Source of the DNA: a virus
Strand: one strand, 5' to 3'
Length of the DNA: 41,821 bases
Virus record (IMG/VR): IMGVR_UViG_3300028388_003961
Location: 1 to 41,821 of that record
Positions 5,824-12,767 of the stretch are shown piece after piece (position 1 is the first letter of the stretch; each line of letters opens with the position of its first letter). A program made the translations under genes and the position numbers. The notes under the pieces are model-generated. The model was not told the DNA's origin and ran no database searches. It was given only the letters and a program-made list of their open reading frames with translations.

Positions 5824-8087
5824 GAGATACCTCCGTCGTCAATAGATGCCCCGGGTGGGGGTGGTTGAATCGGCGCCGCCTGCATGGCCTGGGCCGCTTC
5901 TGCTGCTGCCCGCTGGGTCTGCGCGTTGCCGATTTCGGCGTGGGGTGACTGGTCCACGTAGCCCGCCCCCAGCATGATGTCGTCAGCGACAGGGCCGGAC
6001 TGGGGCGCCGTAAGCACGATCTGGGCAGACTCCAGGGCGTTCTTCATGGCGGTCAGCCGGGCGTCGATCGCTTCTGCAGACAGCTTGTCCCGCTTGGCCT
6101 CGATCTCGGCCAGTTCAGCCTTGGCTCTCGCCATGACGAGTTCCTGCTGGGCCTGCTGTAGCGCCTGCTCTTGCTGGGCACGTTGCTGATCCTCGGGGGT
6201 CGGGTCGGCCTCTGGATCGCGCATGCCGTTGAGCTCGCGGATTCGACTGACCAACTCGTCGCGGTTGGGCACGTCGGCCATCTCGACCACCAGGTCGAGG
6301 AGTTTGAAGGCCGTCTCGGGAGACATCTGGGACAGCCGACTCACGATGTCGAACAGGGACTCGAACATCGCCTGGCGTAACGAGTCACGGTAGTCCTGCG
6401 CGCTGATCTGGAAGTCCGCGTGGTTGGCCGTGATGTCGTTGAGCAGGTGCCCCTCAGGGGTGGGCATATTGATGTCCACAAAGGCGGCCCGGCCACGCTC
6501 CCCGAGGAGGCGGACCGTTTTCGCCTCGGTGAAGTACTGCTCGACCAGACTGAGCTCGATCTCCCCGGCCAACTGCACCGCGTGTCGGAGGTTGTCGAAC
6601 AGTTCGGTGGTGACCACCCCGCCCTGCTCCTGCCGGGCCAGGATGGCCTTGCCGCTGTCAGCATTGGTCTGCCGCCCCAGATTCTCGGCCGTCACGCCGC
6701 CGGCATTGCGGATCGCCATCGCGTCGCGATCCATCAGGCGCAAGTGCTGGTCAGCCAACTGGTTGTCGCGGAAGGTCGTGAGCTCCGACCCGCGGCGCTT
6801 GATGATCACGCCGTCCGGCCTGGCAATTTCGTCGCGTAGATCCTCGATGTCGTCGACCGCGCCGTCTTCCATGACGACCTGGTTCGTGGACAGGATCCAC
6901 AAGGCCTTACTGGCTCGCTTGTTCATCCCGTCCTGGGCATCCCGCAAGCCGCGGATCGGTCCATAGGGGGCGTTGTCGCGCGCTCGCCTGTAAGCCCAGA
7001 TGGGCACGAATGGGAAGCGGTTGTGCTCGTAAGGGCTGGGACCCTCCCACAAAATACTGTCGCCCGCGTAGATGCAGCAGCGCATCTCCAGTTCGACTTT
7101 GTCGTGCACACTGGCGACGCCCTTGTTGAGCTCACTCTGCTGCTCGAGCGTCGCGGTATACACGGTGCCATCAAAGGCCCCACCCACCATGCGCGAGCGC
7201 TTGACGGGCACGCGGTACCAGCACTCGATCAGGCGGACCCGGGTACGTCGGCTCCACGCGAACGCGCCTGCATCGTAGGGCTTGTACTTACCGACCGACG
7301 CACCGGCGTAGTCCTGCCCAGGCTCGGTAACCCGAGTGCCCATGTACCAGAGGTCTTCGTCTTCGTCTGCAGTCAGCTTGTTACCGTCTTCAGCCGCTTT
7401 GCGAATAGCTTCCTTGCGCTCCGGGAAGTAGGCCTCAGCGATGTCCCGATCAATGTACTTCCACCGGAACAGGTACCGCGCGTCACTGAGGTCGACTTCT
7501 GTGCTGTTGGAGTCGTACAGCATCTGCCGCCAGGACTGGTGTCGGTAGAACACCGGTTCCTCCGTGAGATCCCCGCGGACCCCCACCTCGAGCCACCCCA
7601 ATCCGGCCTTGGCGGCATCGGCAAAGGCTTGGCTGCGTGCCATCGGCTCGTGGTTCGTGTCGCTCAGGTACTTGAGCAGCTTGGTCTTGACCTCCGCGTC
7701 CTCGCTGAGGTCCTTGCGTCGCGGGAGCACCTTGTAGTCGATCTTGGTGCGGCGCTCGGTGCCCAGCATCCAGTCGACCATGGGCTTGACCTCGTTGTAC
7801 ACGACCGGCGCCTGGCCGCGCTCCAGGAGCGCCGCGGCGTCCTCTTCCGACCACTGCAGGCTGTCGTAGTAGTCACAGTCGAGGGCCATCTGGTACCGGT
7901 TGTGCGCCTGACGCTGCCACTCCTGCTCGTACCACTCCTGAACCTGCTTCAGCAGCTGCTGATGCTTAGGCGTGTCGTACCGGTGCTTGCGCTTGGGACG
8001 CGGGGGGGCCGGGTCCACCCCACCCAGGCGGGTGGGGTCATCCGTCGGCGACTCGCCAACAGACTCGAGTAGGCCGTCGTCGTTCAT
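5820..8087 (-). CDS. Portal protein, P22-like
   Basis: The 755-residue product has the length and motifs of P22-type portals, which form the twelve-subunit ring through which DNA enters and leaves the head. Visible landmarks include VQEWYEQEWQRQAHNRYQM early, PMVDWMLGTERRTKIDYKVLPR, a central GPIRGLRDAQDGMNKRASKALWI, and NADSGKAILARQEQGG followed by LFDNLRHAVQLAGEIELSLV. The C-terminal 150 residues form a long Gln/Ala/Glu helix (QRAQQEQALQQAQQELVMA), resembling the extended barrel of P22 portals. The gene is coupled to a small upstream gene and to the scaffold below by ATGA overlaps. No frameshift or missing segment is apparent. Confidence 0.88.
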   Translation of the reverse strand: MNDDGLLESVGESPTDDPTRLGGVDPAPPRPKRKHRYDTPKHQQLLKQVQEWYEQEWQRQAHNRYQMALDCDYYDSLQWSEEDAAALLERGQAPVVYNEVKPMVDWMLGTERRTKIDYKVLPRRKDLSEDAEVKTKLLKYLSDTNHEPMARSQAFADAAKAGLGWLEVGVRGDLTEEPVFYRHQSWRQMLYDSNSTEVDLSDARYLFRWKYIDRDIAEAYFPERKEAIRKAAEDGNKLTADEDEDLWYMGTRVTEPGQDYAGASVGKYKPYDAGAFAWSRRTRVRLIECWYRVPVKRSRMVGGAFDGTVYTATLEQQSELNKGVASVHDKVELEMRCCIYAGDSILWEGPSPYEHNRFPFVPIWAYRRARDNAPYGPIRGLRDAQDGMNKRASKALWILSTNQVVMEDGAVDDIEDLRDEIARPDGVIIKRRGSELTTFRDNQLADQHLRLMDRDAMAIRNAGGVTAENLGRQTNADSGKAILARQEQGGVVTTELFDNLRHAVQLAGEIELSLVEQYFTEAKTVRLLGERGRAAFVDINMPTPEGHLLNDITANHADFQISAQDYRDSLRQAMFESLFDIVSRLSQMSPETAFKLLDLVVEMADVPNRDELVSRIRELNGMRDPEADPTPEDQQRAQQEQALQQAQQELVMARAKAELAEIEAKRDKLSAEAIDARLTAMKNALESAQIVLTAPQSGPVADDIMLGAGYVDQSPHAEIGNAQTQRAAAEAAQAMQAAPIQPPPPGASIDDGGIS

Positions 8088-8509
8088 GGCGCGGTGATCT
8101 CCCGCTCGGAAACGGTCTCACCGTCCACCGTGATGGTGGCCTCGCCCAGCACCGGCTTTTTCGGCTCGTCGGCGGCCGGCGGTGAGGGGGGCATCGCCAC
8201 CAGATCCGGCAGACCGTCGACGACCGCATCGACGATCGCCCTGACCGTATGCTTCGAAGTGCCATCAAGACCCATTGCCCATGCGCCCTGGATGGCTGTG
8301 GGGATCGCGTGCTCGAGGTTCGGGGTTCCGTCGCTGCCCGCCCACTGGTGGGCGCAGTCCAACGGTACCGCCATCGAGCCGCCGCGGCGGGCGTGCTCCG
8401 GATAGACGAACAGACAGGGCTCGCCGTTGAGCCACTGGTAACTGGTCACCAGGCCGCCGTTAACCCGACGCACGCGCCACGCTTTGTCAGTCCCGAGCGT
8501 GATAGGCAT
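8084..8509 (-). CDS. Hypothetical protein between terminase and portal
   Basis: A 141-codon gene with ATG at 8509 overlaps the portal start by four bases. The protein opens with MPITLGTDKAWRVRRVNGG, has YQWLNGEPCLFVYPEHARRGG and a IPTAIQGAWAMGLDG segment, and ends in a Pro-rich linker plus a short beta tail. I do not recognise it. The motif WLNGEPCLFVYP hints at a small beta-sandwich. Its slot between terminase and portal and its coupling to the portal argue for a head assembly role. It is the first gene of the segment bracketed by the two 16-bp repeats. Confidence 0.6.
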   Translation of the reverse strand: MPITLGTDKAWRVRRVNGGLVTSYQWLNGEPCLFVYPEHARRGGSMAVPLDCAHQWAGSDGTPNLEHAIPTAIQGAWAMGLDGTSKHTVRAIVDAVVDGLPDLVAMPPSPPAADEPKKPVLGEATITVDGETVSEREITAP

Positions 8510-8547
8510 AGGCCCCTCTCATCGATAATGGGTCTAGAGTCTGACGG

Positions 8548-8563
8548 TTAGGCCAGCATTTAC
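8548..8563. repeat. 16-bp direct repeat, copy 2 (TTAGGCCAGCATTTAC)
   Basis: It is identical to 4643-4658 and overlaps the terminase stop codon. See the other copy. Confidence 0.85.
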
Positions 8564-9840
8564 GCAGCACGCCAGTTCCTCTGTCGCACCGGGCGCTTGG
8601 TCACATGCGGCCCGCGGGCCTGATACCCCTGGCCCCACTGCCGGAAAGCGTCGGCCAGGTTACTGTACTGGTCGTGCAGAGGCTGCGAGGTAAAGACCCC
8701 TAGCTTTTCGTTATACTTTTTCCGATAGTTTTCCAGCGCACGTATACCGCTTTCACACCCCTCGGCGTCAAAATATACATTGCCGGCGAGCTTCATTCGC
8801 GTCTCATGTATACCTTCCAGGACATTGTTAACCCTCGGCACGACATCAAAGCGATGGCCAGGGAGTAAGTCCCGCAAAATCTCAAGCACACTGCGCCCGG
8901 TTTGTAGACTCTTGTGCTCCGCGTCGTGCGGTAGGTAGTGGCGATCGTATGTGTACCCGGCAGACTGGATAACCTGCGCATAATGGTCGAGTGGTTCGCC
9001 GCCCATCTCATACGACCGCAAGAAGCGATGCTCGCCGGCGACAAACTGGTGCCACCAGATGGCCGTCGTGTCGTTCCACCCAAGGTCCCAGAACGTGTTC
9101 ACCGGTACCGAGGGCTCGTAAGCCACCTGACGGATGCGATCGGCGCCCCGGAGGGCTGACATCTGCTCAGCGTAGTACGCCCCGTCAGCGGTGCGCCTGG
9201 GCTCCCCAAGCCAGATATTGCGGTACTCCTCGGGTGGGCGGGCCGCTTCGCAGTGGGCGCGCTCCTGCTCGAGCACATCGGGGAACCAGGGGTTGTCGCG
9301 ATAGTTGATCTGCTCCACCCAGGCATCCGGTGGCGACTCCGCAACGAAGCGCTGGTACGTCTCGTCGGAGACCAGCCAAGGGTTGAGGGTGAGCCAGATC
9401 TCCGAGGCGGGAGCGCGAATCGTGGGCGTGAGGATGTCCCAGCTACGCTTCGAGACGGTCTGCGCCTCTTCAACCCAGCAAACGTCGATTGACTCGAGAG
9501 ACTTGATCGACTCGACCGTGTGCGTTGCCAAGCCGGTGAAAATAAAGCGCGAGCCGTTCGTACCGCGGATCTCCGTCTCGAGGATCTGGTACACGCCGTC
9601 GAGCTTGAGCTCCTGAATCTGATCCGCCAGCAACTGCTTGACCGAATCTTTGATCGACTTCTGCACTTCCCGCGCGCACAGCACGCGGAGGGGCTTTTGG
9701 GCGGCCAGGATGAGCAGTGCCCGGGCTGCGGCCCAGGACTTACCCGACCCGCGGCCGCCATGCATCACTTTGTAGCGATAGGGTCGGAATAGGTTTTGTA
9801 GTTTCGGTGGGAACCGTACATCGACAGTAACATCAACCAT
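8560..9840 (-). CDS. terL: Terminase large subunit (packaging ATPase and nuclease)
   Basis: I take ATG at 9840 (426 residues); a TTG at 9846 is possible. The ATPase domain has Walker A GGRGSGKS (about 28-35) and Walker B IDVCWVEEA with the acidic pair at about 124-125, followed by the coupling region SEIWLTLNPW. The C-terminal nuclease domain shows FWDLGWNDTTA with Asp at about 252 and 257, and a distal acidic cluster LADAFRQW. These belong to the PBSX/Terminase_3-type family that pumps DNA through the portal and cuts it. The gene overlaps the small subunit above, and its stop lies in a 16-bp repeat. Everything needed for activity appears present. Confidence 0.92.
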   Translation of the reverse strand: MVDVTVDVRFPPKLQNLFRPYRYKVMHGGRGSGKSWAAARALLILAAQKPLRVLCAREVQKSIKDSVKQLLADQIQELKLDGVYQILETEIRGTNGSRFIFTGLATHTVESIKSLESIDVCWVEEAQTVSKRSWDILTPTIRAPASEIWLTLNPWLVSDETYQRFVAESPPDAWVEQINYRDNPWFPDVLEQERAHCEAARPPEEYRNIWLGEPRRTADGAYYAEQMSALRGADRIRQVAYEPSVPVNTFWDLGWNDTTAIWWHQFVAGEHRFLRSYEMGGEPLDHYAQVIQSAGYTYDRHYLPHDAEHKSLQTGRSVLEILRDLLPGHRFDVVPRVNNVLEGIHETRMKLAGNVYFDAEGCESGIRALENYRKKYNEKLGVFTSQPLHDQYSNLADAFRQWGQGYQARGPHVTKRPVRQRNWRAA

Positions 9841-10222
9841 CGCCAAACCTAATGTCGATGTTTACGTTGCCGTTTACATTATGGTCGACTTGGTCAGTAA
9901 ACAATTTCAAATGCTTGCCGTATAGCTCACTCGCTCGCAAGGCGACGGTGTACTCTTCGTTTTCCTCAGCCTTACGGCGCACCCGCTCGATGTCAGCCAA
10001 AACGTCCGCAGCGGTCTTGCCAATCTTCTCGGCCCGCTTGTCCATCTCGGCCTGGATGGCCTCGGCAACAGCTGGCACAGTCAAGACCTGATAGCCGCCA
10101 GCCCTCGCAGTCCTAGCGCTATATCCGGCACGGACAGCGGCCTTAGCCGCGTTGAGGTCCACCAGGTACTCCTGGACAAAGAGCGCCTGCTTACCGGTCA
10201 GCCGGGGCTTAGAATCGCTCAC
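9833..10222 (-). CDS. terS: Terminase small subunit
   Basis: The likely start is GTG at 10222, preceded by GAGGAGG and overlapping the stop of the upstream gene (GTGA). A longer frame upstream is a shadow of that gene. The 129-residue product has LTGKQALFVQEYLVDLNAAKA and AAVRAGYSARTARAGGYQVL, the helix-turn-helix signature of Terminase_2 proteins, which recognise the packaging site. A helical oligomerisation segment (KTAADVLADIERVRRKAEEN) follows, and then a C-terminal tail with NVNGNVNIDIRF that likely contacts the large subunit. Length is somewhat short but within the family range. Confidence 0.85.
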   Translation of the reverse strand: MSDSKPRLTGKQALFVQEYLVDLNAAKAAVRAGYSARTARAGGYQVLTVPAVAEAIQAEMDKRAEKIGKTAADVLADIERVRRKAEENEEYTVALRASELYGKHLKLFTDQVDHNVNGNVNIDIRFGDG

Positions 10223-10572
10223 GCCCACTTCCTCCTCAGCCAATAGTTCCTGACCTCGGCGTCGAGCTGGTTCAACACGGCCTGGCGCTCTCCGGAGTCC
10301 CTGGGGATGCGCTCGATCGTCGAACGACCCGTCCAACAGTACTGAGCCGCCCAGTAGGGGCGGCCCTTGTGGTCGTAGCGCTGCACGCTGCCCGCTCGCC
10401 CGATCAGCTTGCCGAGCACCAGCCAGCTCACCGCGGCGCGGATCTTGTGCTCAGACGCGCCCATCGCCAGGGCGAGCTCGCGCGTGGTCCAGCAGGTCTG
10501 TTGACCGAACTGCTCAATCACCGCGTTCAGCACGCTTTCCCTCGATACCGTGGACATCTGGTATAGACGCAT
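10219..10572 (-). CDS. Winged-helix DNA-binding protein at head of the late operon
   Basis: This is a 117-codon frame from ATG 10572; ATG 10557 is an alternative start. The N-terminal part reads SRESVLNAVIEQFGQQTCWTTRELA and AMGASEHKIRAAVSWLVLGK, a winged-helix fold in which the second helix pair would read DNA. The C-terminal half (KGRPYWAAQYCWTGRS) looks like the wing. A sigma70-like promoter and a perfect 11-bp palindrome lie directly upstream, with little room for a ribosome site, so the mRNA may be nearly leaderless. It could regulate its own operon or assist packaging. It is the first of a series of overlapping genes (GTGA with the terminase small subunit). Confidence 0.65.
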   Translation of the reverse strand: MRLYQMSTVSRESVLNAVIEQFGQQTCWTTRELALAMGASEHKIRAAVSWLVLGKLIGRAGSVQRYDHKGRPYWAAQYCWTGRSTIERIPRDSGERQAVLNQLDAEVRNYWLRRKWA

Positions 10573-10574
10573 GG

Positions 10575-10598
10575 CAATACTTTAGCACTAAAGTATTG
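10575..10598. promoter_or_regulatory. Palindromic operator at the late promoter
   Basis: Perfect 11-bp arms CAATACTTTAG and CTAAAGTATTG are separated by CA. The centre contains TTAGCACTAA, related to but spaced differently from the 18-bp operators of the switch. It covers the -10 region of the leftward promoter. Confidence 0.75.
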
Positions 10599-10619
10599 GC
10601 AAAAAACAATAGATGTCAA
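10592..10619 (-). promoter_or_regulatory. Sigma70-like promoter of the late (structural) operon
   Basis: On the leftward strand, TTGACA (10614-10619) is followed after 16 bases by AATACT (10592-10597), overlapping the palindrome. It would drive the winged-helix, terminase, portal and coat genes. Confidence 0.55.
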
Positions 10620-10745
10620 TTCTGGGGTACTGGTACATCGCCGCCCGCCCCCGGGGCTAGGACTGTCGGAAGAGGGGAGGGAGAACTCCTAACCAGCGAC
10701 GCCCAATCAAGGGCGTAGCAAAAAAGTGCTCGACATGTGACTAAA

Positions 10746-10761
10746 CACAGTCTGTACTGTG
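10746..10761. promoter_or_regulatory. Palindrome CACAGT-CTGT-ACTGTG
   Basis: Perfect 6-bp arms lie about 75 bases ahead of the small rightward gene at 10838. It may be an operator. No clear -35/-10 pair is seen, and the rest of 10620-10837 holds nothing else I can support. Confidence 0.3.
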
Positions 10762-10837
10762 CTCCTCGGTTGGCAAGACGCTAACCAACAACGCGCCAGG
10801 GACGGCGCACAACGGATCAATCAACAGGAGAGAAGGT

Positions 10838-10984
10838 GTGACCACTGCAGCCGAGAGAAAAGCCGCCCAGCGCGCCCGAGACCGGGCTGCTGGGCTGACC
10901 GAGATCCTGGTCAAGGTCCACGTCAACGACGTGGGTAAGATCCGCAGGCTGGCAAAGACCCTGCTCGAGCGACGCAAAGGCTAA
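10838..10984 (+). CDS. Small basic protein, possible regulator
   Basis: This is a 48-codon rightward gene with GTG at 10838, preceded by AGGAGAGAAGG. The product begins VTTAAERKAAQRARDRAAG and ends TEILVKVHVNDVGKIRRLAKTLLERRKG. The basic N-terminal part followed by one beta strand and a helix resembles small phage proteins of the ribbon-helix-helix type, in which the strand pairs in a dimer and binds DNA. I do not assign a family name. It is transcribed away from the late promoter, so the two form a divergent pair around 10.6-10.8 kb. A TnpB gene lies nine bases downstream in the opposite direction, so the transposon end probably abuts this gene. Confidence 0.6.
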   Translation: MTTAAERKAAQRARDRAAGLTEILVKVHVNDVGKIRRLAKTLLERRKG

Positions 10985-10993
10985 CCGTTACCG

Positions 10994-12199
10994 TTACGCG
11001 AAATCTAATGAAATCGCTTCCTGCTTCATCAAGGACGGTTTCGTCGTGACGCAAGCATCATGACCAGAGCCTTCCTCTCCACAGGCTGTAACCGCGTAAC
11101 TCGCGGCCAAACTCTTGAGGTTGATCGCCGCATTGAGATCGCGGTCAATCACGTTTCCGCAGCCGCACTCGTAGATGCGGTCAGCCAGCGTCAGGTCGTT
11201 GATAGTTCCGCAAGCCGAGCAGGTTTTGCTCGACGGGAAGAACCGATCCGCGACGTAGACGGCAGCGCCGGTCATCCAGGCTTTGTACTCAAGCTGCCGC
11301 CGGAACTCGGCGAACCCTGCGTCCGCAATGCTACGGGCAAGGCGCCGGTTTCTCAGCATACCGCTGACGTTCAAATCCTCGATGCCGATGGCTTCAAACT
11401 CAGTCACAAGGCGGGTAGACAGTTTATGCAGCGCGTCTTCACGAATGTTCGCGATGCGCTGGTGCAACCGGGTGAGCTTGGCTTTCGCTTTAGCGCGGTT
11501 GGCACTGCCTTTCTTCTTGCGACTGAGACTGCGAGAAAGCCGCACCAGCCGCTTGTGAGCAGCGCGGTGTGGCTTGAGCGAGGGTATGACCTCGCCGGTA
11601 CTGAGAACAGCCAGCGACTTAACGCCGAGGTCAACACCGACCGTTCCGTGGTTCATCTTTGCTTCAAGCCGGTCTTCTGTATCGACCAGTAGGGTGACAT
11701 ACCAGCCATCGGCCATACGGCTTACCGTGGCAGACAAGACCTGCCCGGAAAAACGCAGCTGCTCGCGCATCTTCACGGACCCGCAACGTGGCAACACGAC
11801 GCGCTTACCGTCAACCTTCACAGCATCCTCGCCTTTCTTCTGAGGGCCGTTGTCGGCGCGGAAACTATCGCGAACCCCTTTCCGCTTGAAGCGCGGATAG
11901 CCAGGCTTGCCGCCTTGCTTGACACGGCGGAAGAAGTGCTGAAAAGCCGTTCCGAGATTCTTGATGGCTTGTTGCGGCGCACACTTGGTGACCTCTGCGT
12001 ACCACGGAAACTCGTCTGCCTTGATGCTGTTCAGCCGCTTACGCAGCGCGATTTCAGAGGGTTTGCCGCCATCCTCGTACTCTCGTTGCCATTCCGCCAG
12101 CGCCCAGTTGTAAGCATGACGCGCCGTGCCGCAGGCCTTGGCGAAATAGATCGCTTGAGCTTTGGTTGGGATCAGTTTGATCTTGTGTGCACGGTGCAT
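10994..12199 (-). CDS. tnpB: TnpB-type RNA-guided nuclease of an IS200/IS605-like element (copy 1)
   Basis: This 401-residue protein is intact. The RuvC-like catalytic residues are visible: Asp190 in VGVDLGVKSL, Glu274 in IEDLNVSGM and Asp354 in DRDLNAAIN. A four-Cys zinc knuckle lies between the last two (CSAC at about 327-330, then CGC at about 345-347). TnpB proteins cut DNA next to a short motif under guidance of an omega RNA that overlaps the 3' end of the gene, and help the element persist. No tnpA-like transposase lies nearby, so the element would need help to move. It lies between a small regulator-like gene and the origin region, apparently without breaking a gene. The 35-residue C-terminal extension ending KQEAISLDFA is typical of these proteins. 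Confidence 0.88.
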   Translation of the reverse strand: MHRAHKIKLIPTKAQAIYFAKACGTARHAYNWALAEWQREYEDGGKPSEIALRKRLNSIKADEFPWYAEVTKCAPQQAIKNLGTAFQHFFRRVKQGGKPGYPRFKRKGVRDSFRADNGPQKKGEDAVKVDGKRVVLPRCGSVKMREQLRFSGQVLSATVSRMADGWYVTLLVDTEDRLEAKMNHGTVGVDLGVKSLAVLSTGEVIPSLKPHRAAHKRLVRLSRSLSRKKKGSANRAKAKAKLTRLHQRIANIREDALHKLSTRLVTEFEAIGIEDLNVSGMLRNRRLARSIADAGFAEFRRQLEYKAWMTGAAVYVADRFFPSSKTCSACGTINDLTLADRIYECGCGNVIDRDLNAAINLKSLAASYAVTACGEEGSGHDACVTTKPSLMKQEAISLDFA

Positions 12200-12346
12200 T
12201 TAGTCGGTTCCGTCAATAACTAGGAGATTACATGCGATTACATGCGATTACAGCAAGCAGTTTCGAATCCCCCCCCACCACACCCATCGGGGCGCGTCAG
12301 GTCGCCGCAGTGGCAACTTGTTCAAAATTTCACGTTTGCAGACCAG

Positions 12347-12369
12347 TGGACCAGTGGACCAGTGGACCA
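12347..12369 (+). repeat. TGGACCA iterons, direct block 1
   Basis: Three copies at 12347, 12355 and 12363, in phase with an 8-bp unit GACCAGTG that begins at 12341. Confidence 0.85.
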
Positions 12370-12412
12370 ACCCTCCCCGAAGGCTCTCTATATACAGCAC
12401 TTAAAAAAGAAG

Positions 12413-12421
12413 TTATCCACA
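12413..12421 (+). other. DnaA box 1 (TTATCCACA)
   Basis: Perfect match to the bacterial DnaA consensus, lying between iteron blocks. Confidence 0.7.
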
Positions 12422-12460
12422 GGTACTGTTTTATCTCTTCTCTATACTACTACTAACTAC

Positions 12461-12484
12461 TTGGTCCATTGGTCCATTGGTCCA
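12461..12484 (-). repeat. TGGACCAA iterons, inverted block
   Basis: Three head-to-tail copies of TTGGTCCA on the plus strand, 8-bp period, opposite in orientation to the flanking blocks. Confidence 0.85.
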
Positions 12485-12520
12485 TAAAGTTAATAAGCTA
12501 TTGAAATTAAAGTAGAAAGT

Positions 12521-12560
12521 TATGGACCAACTTGGACCAACTAAGCCCCCTATGGACCAG
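12521..12560 (+). repeat. TGGACCA iterons, direct block 2
   Basis: Copies at about 12523, 12533 and 12553, spaced about 10 and 20 bp, close to whole turns of the helix. Confidence 0.8.
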
Positions 12561-12604
12561 TTCAAACCCCCAAACCGGCCCCTCCGGCGTAAAATTGTTT
12601 GAAA

Positions 12605-12738
12605 TTCACAAAACCAAACCTGTTCAGAATTCACAAAACCGATTTTTTTGTTCGCCGCAAACAAAATTTTTTTGTTCAGAATTCACAAAACGGGTTTTTG
12701 TTCACGGTGAACAAAACTTTTGTTCGAAATTCACAAAA
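12605..12738 (+). repeat. TTCACAAAA iterons
   Basis: Four copies at 12605, 12630, 12682 and 12730, mostly inside a longer form TTCAGAATTCACAAAAC, separated by T- and A-runs. This is the likely unwinding zone. Confidence 0.8.
12696..12716. repeat. Palindrome in the origin
   Basis: Perfect arms TTTTGTTCAC and GTGAACAAAA around one G. The same half-site TTTTGTTC also occurs in a degenerate palindrome near 12647-12667. Confidence 0.8.
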
Positions 12739-12739
12739 G

Positions 12740-12760
12740 TTATCCACAAAGTTATCCACA
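12740..12760 (+). other. Paired DnaA boxes 2 and 3
   Basis: TTATCCACA at 12740-12748 and 12752-12760, same orientation, 12 bp apart, directly beside the end of the primase-helicase gene. Confidence 0.75.
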
Positions 12761-12767
12761 GCCTGGG

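Larger units (their letters stand above)
12341..12760. other. Probable replication origin: iterons plus DnaA boxes
   Basis: No credible gene lies between 12200 and 12767. This strongly AT-rich tract in a GC-rich genome contains at least nine copies of TGGACCA: three direct copies at 8-bp period (12347-12369), three inverted (TTGGTCCA, 12461-12484) and three direct (12521-12560). Four copies of TTCACAAAA (12605, 12630, 12682, 12730) follow, with T-runs between them. There are three perfect DnaA boxes TTATCCACA (12413-12421, 12740-12748, 12752-12760) and a palindrome at 12696-12716. Iterons, an AT-rich unwinding zone and DnaA boxes are the standard parts of a theta origin. The primase-helicase gene begins at the far side and ends at the origin. 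Initiator identity is inferred. Confidence 0.75.

Noticed and set aside
7023-8072. 349-codon rightward open frame opposite the portal gene
   Set aside because: Antisense shadow of a clear portal gene, low-complexity and without family features.
10746-10761. LexA (SOS) box
   Set aside because: The palindrome CACAGT-CTGT-ACTGTG does not fit the CTGT-N8-ACAG layout, and the repressor domain itself looks non-cleavable.
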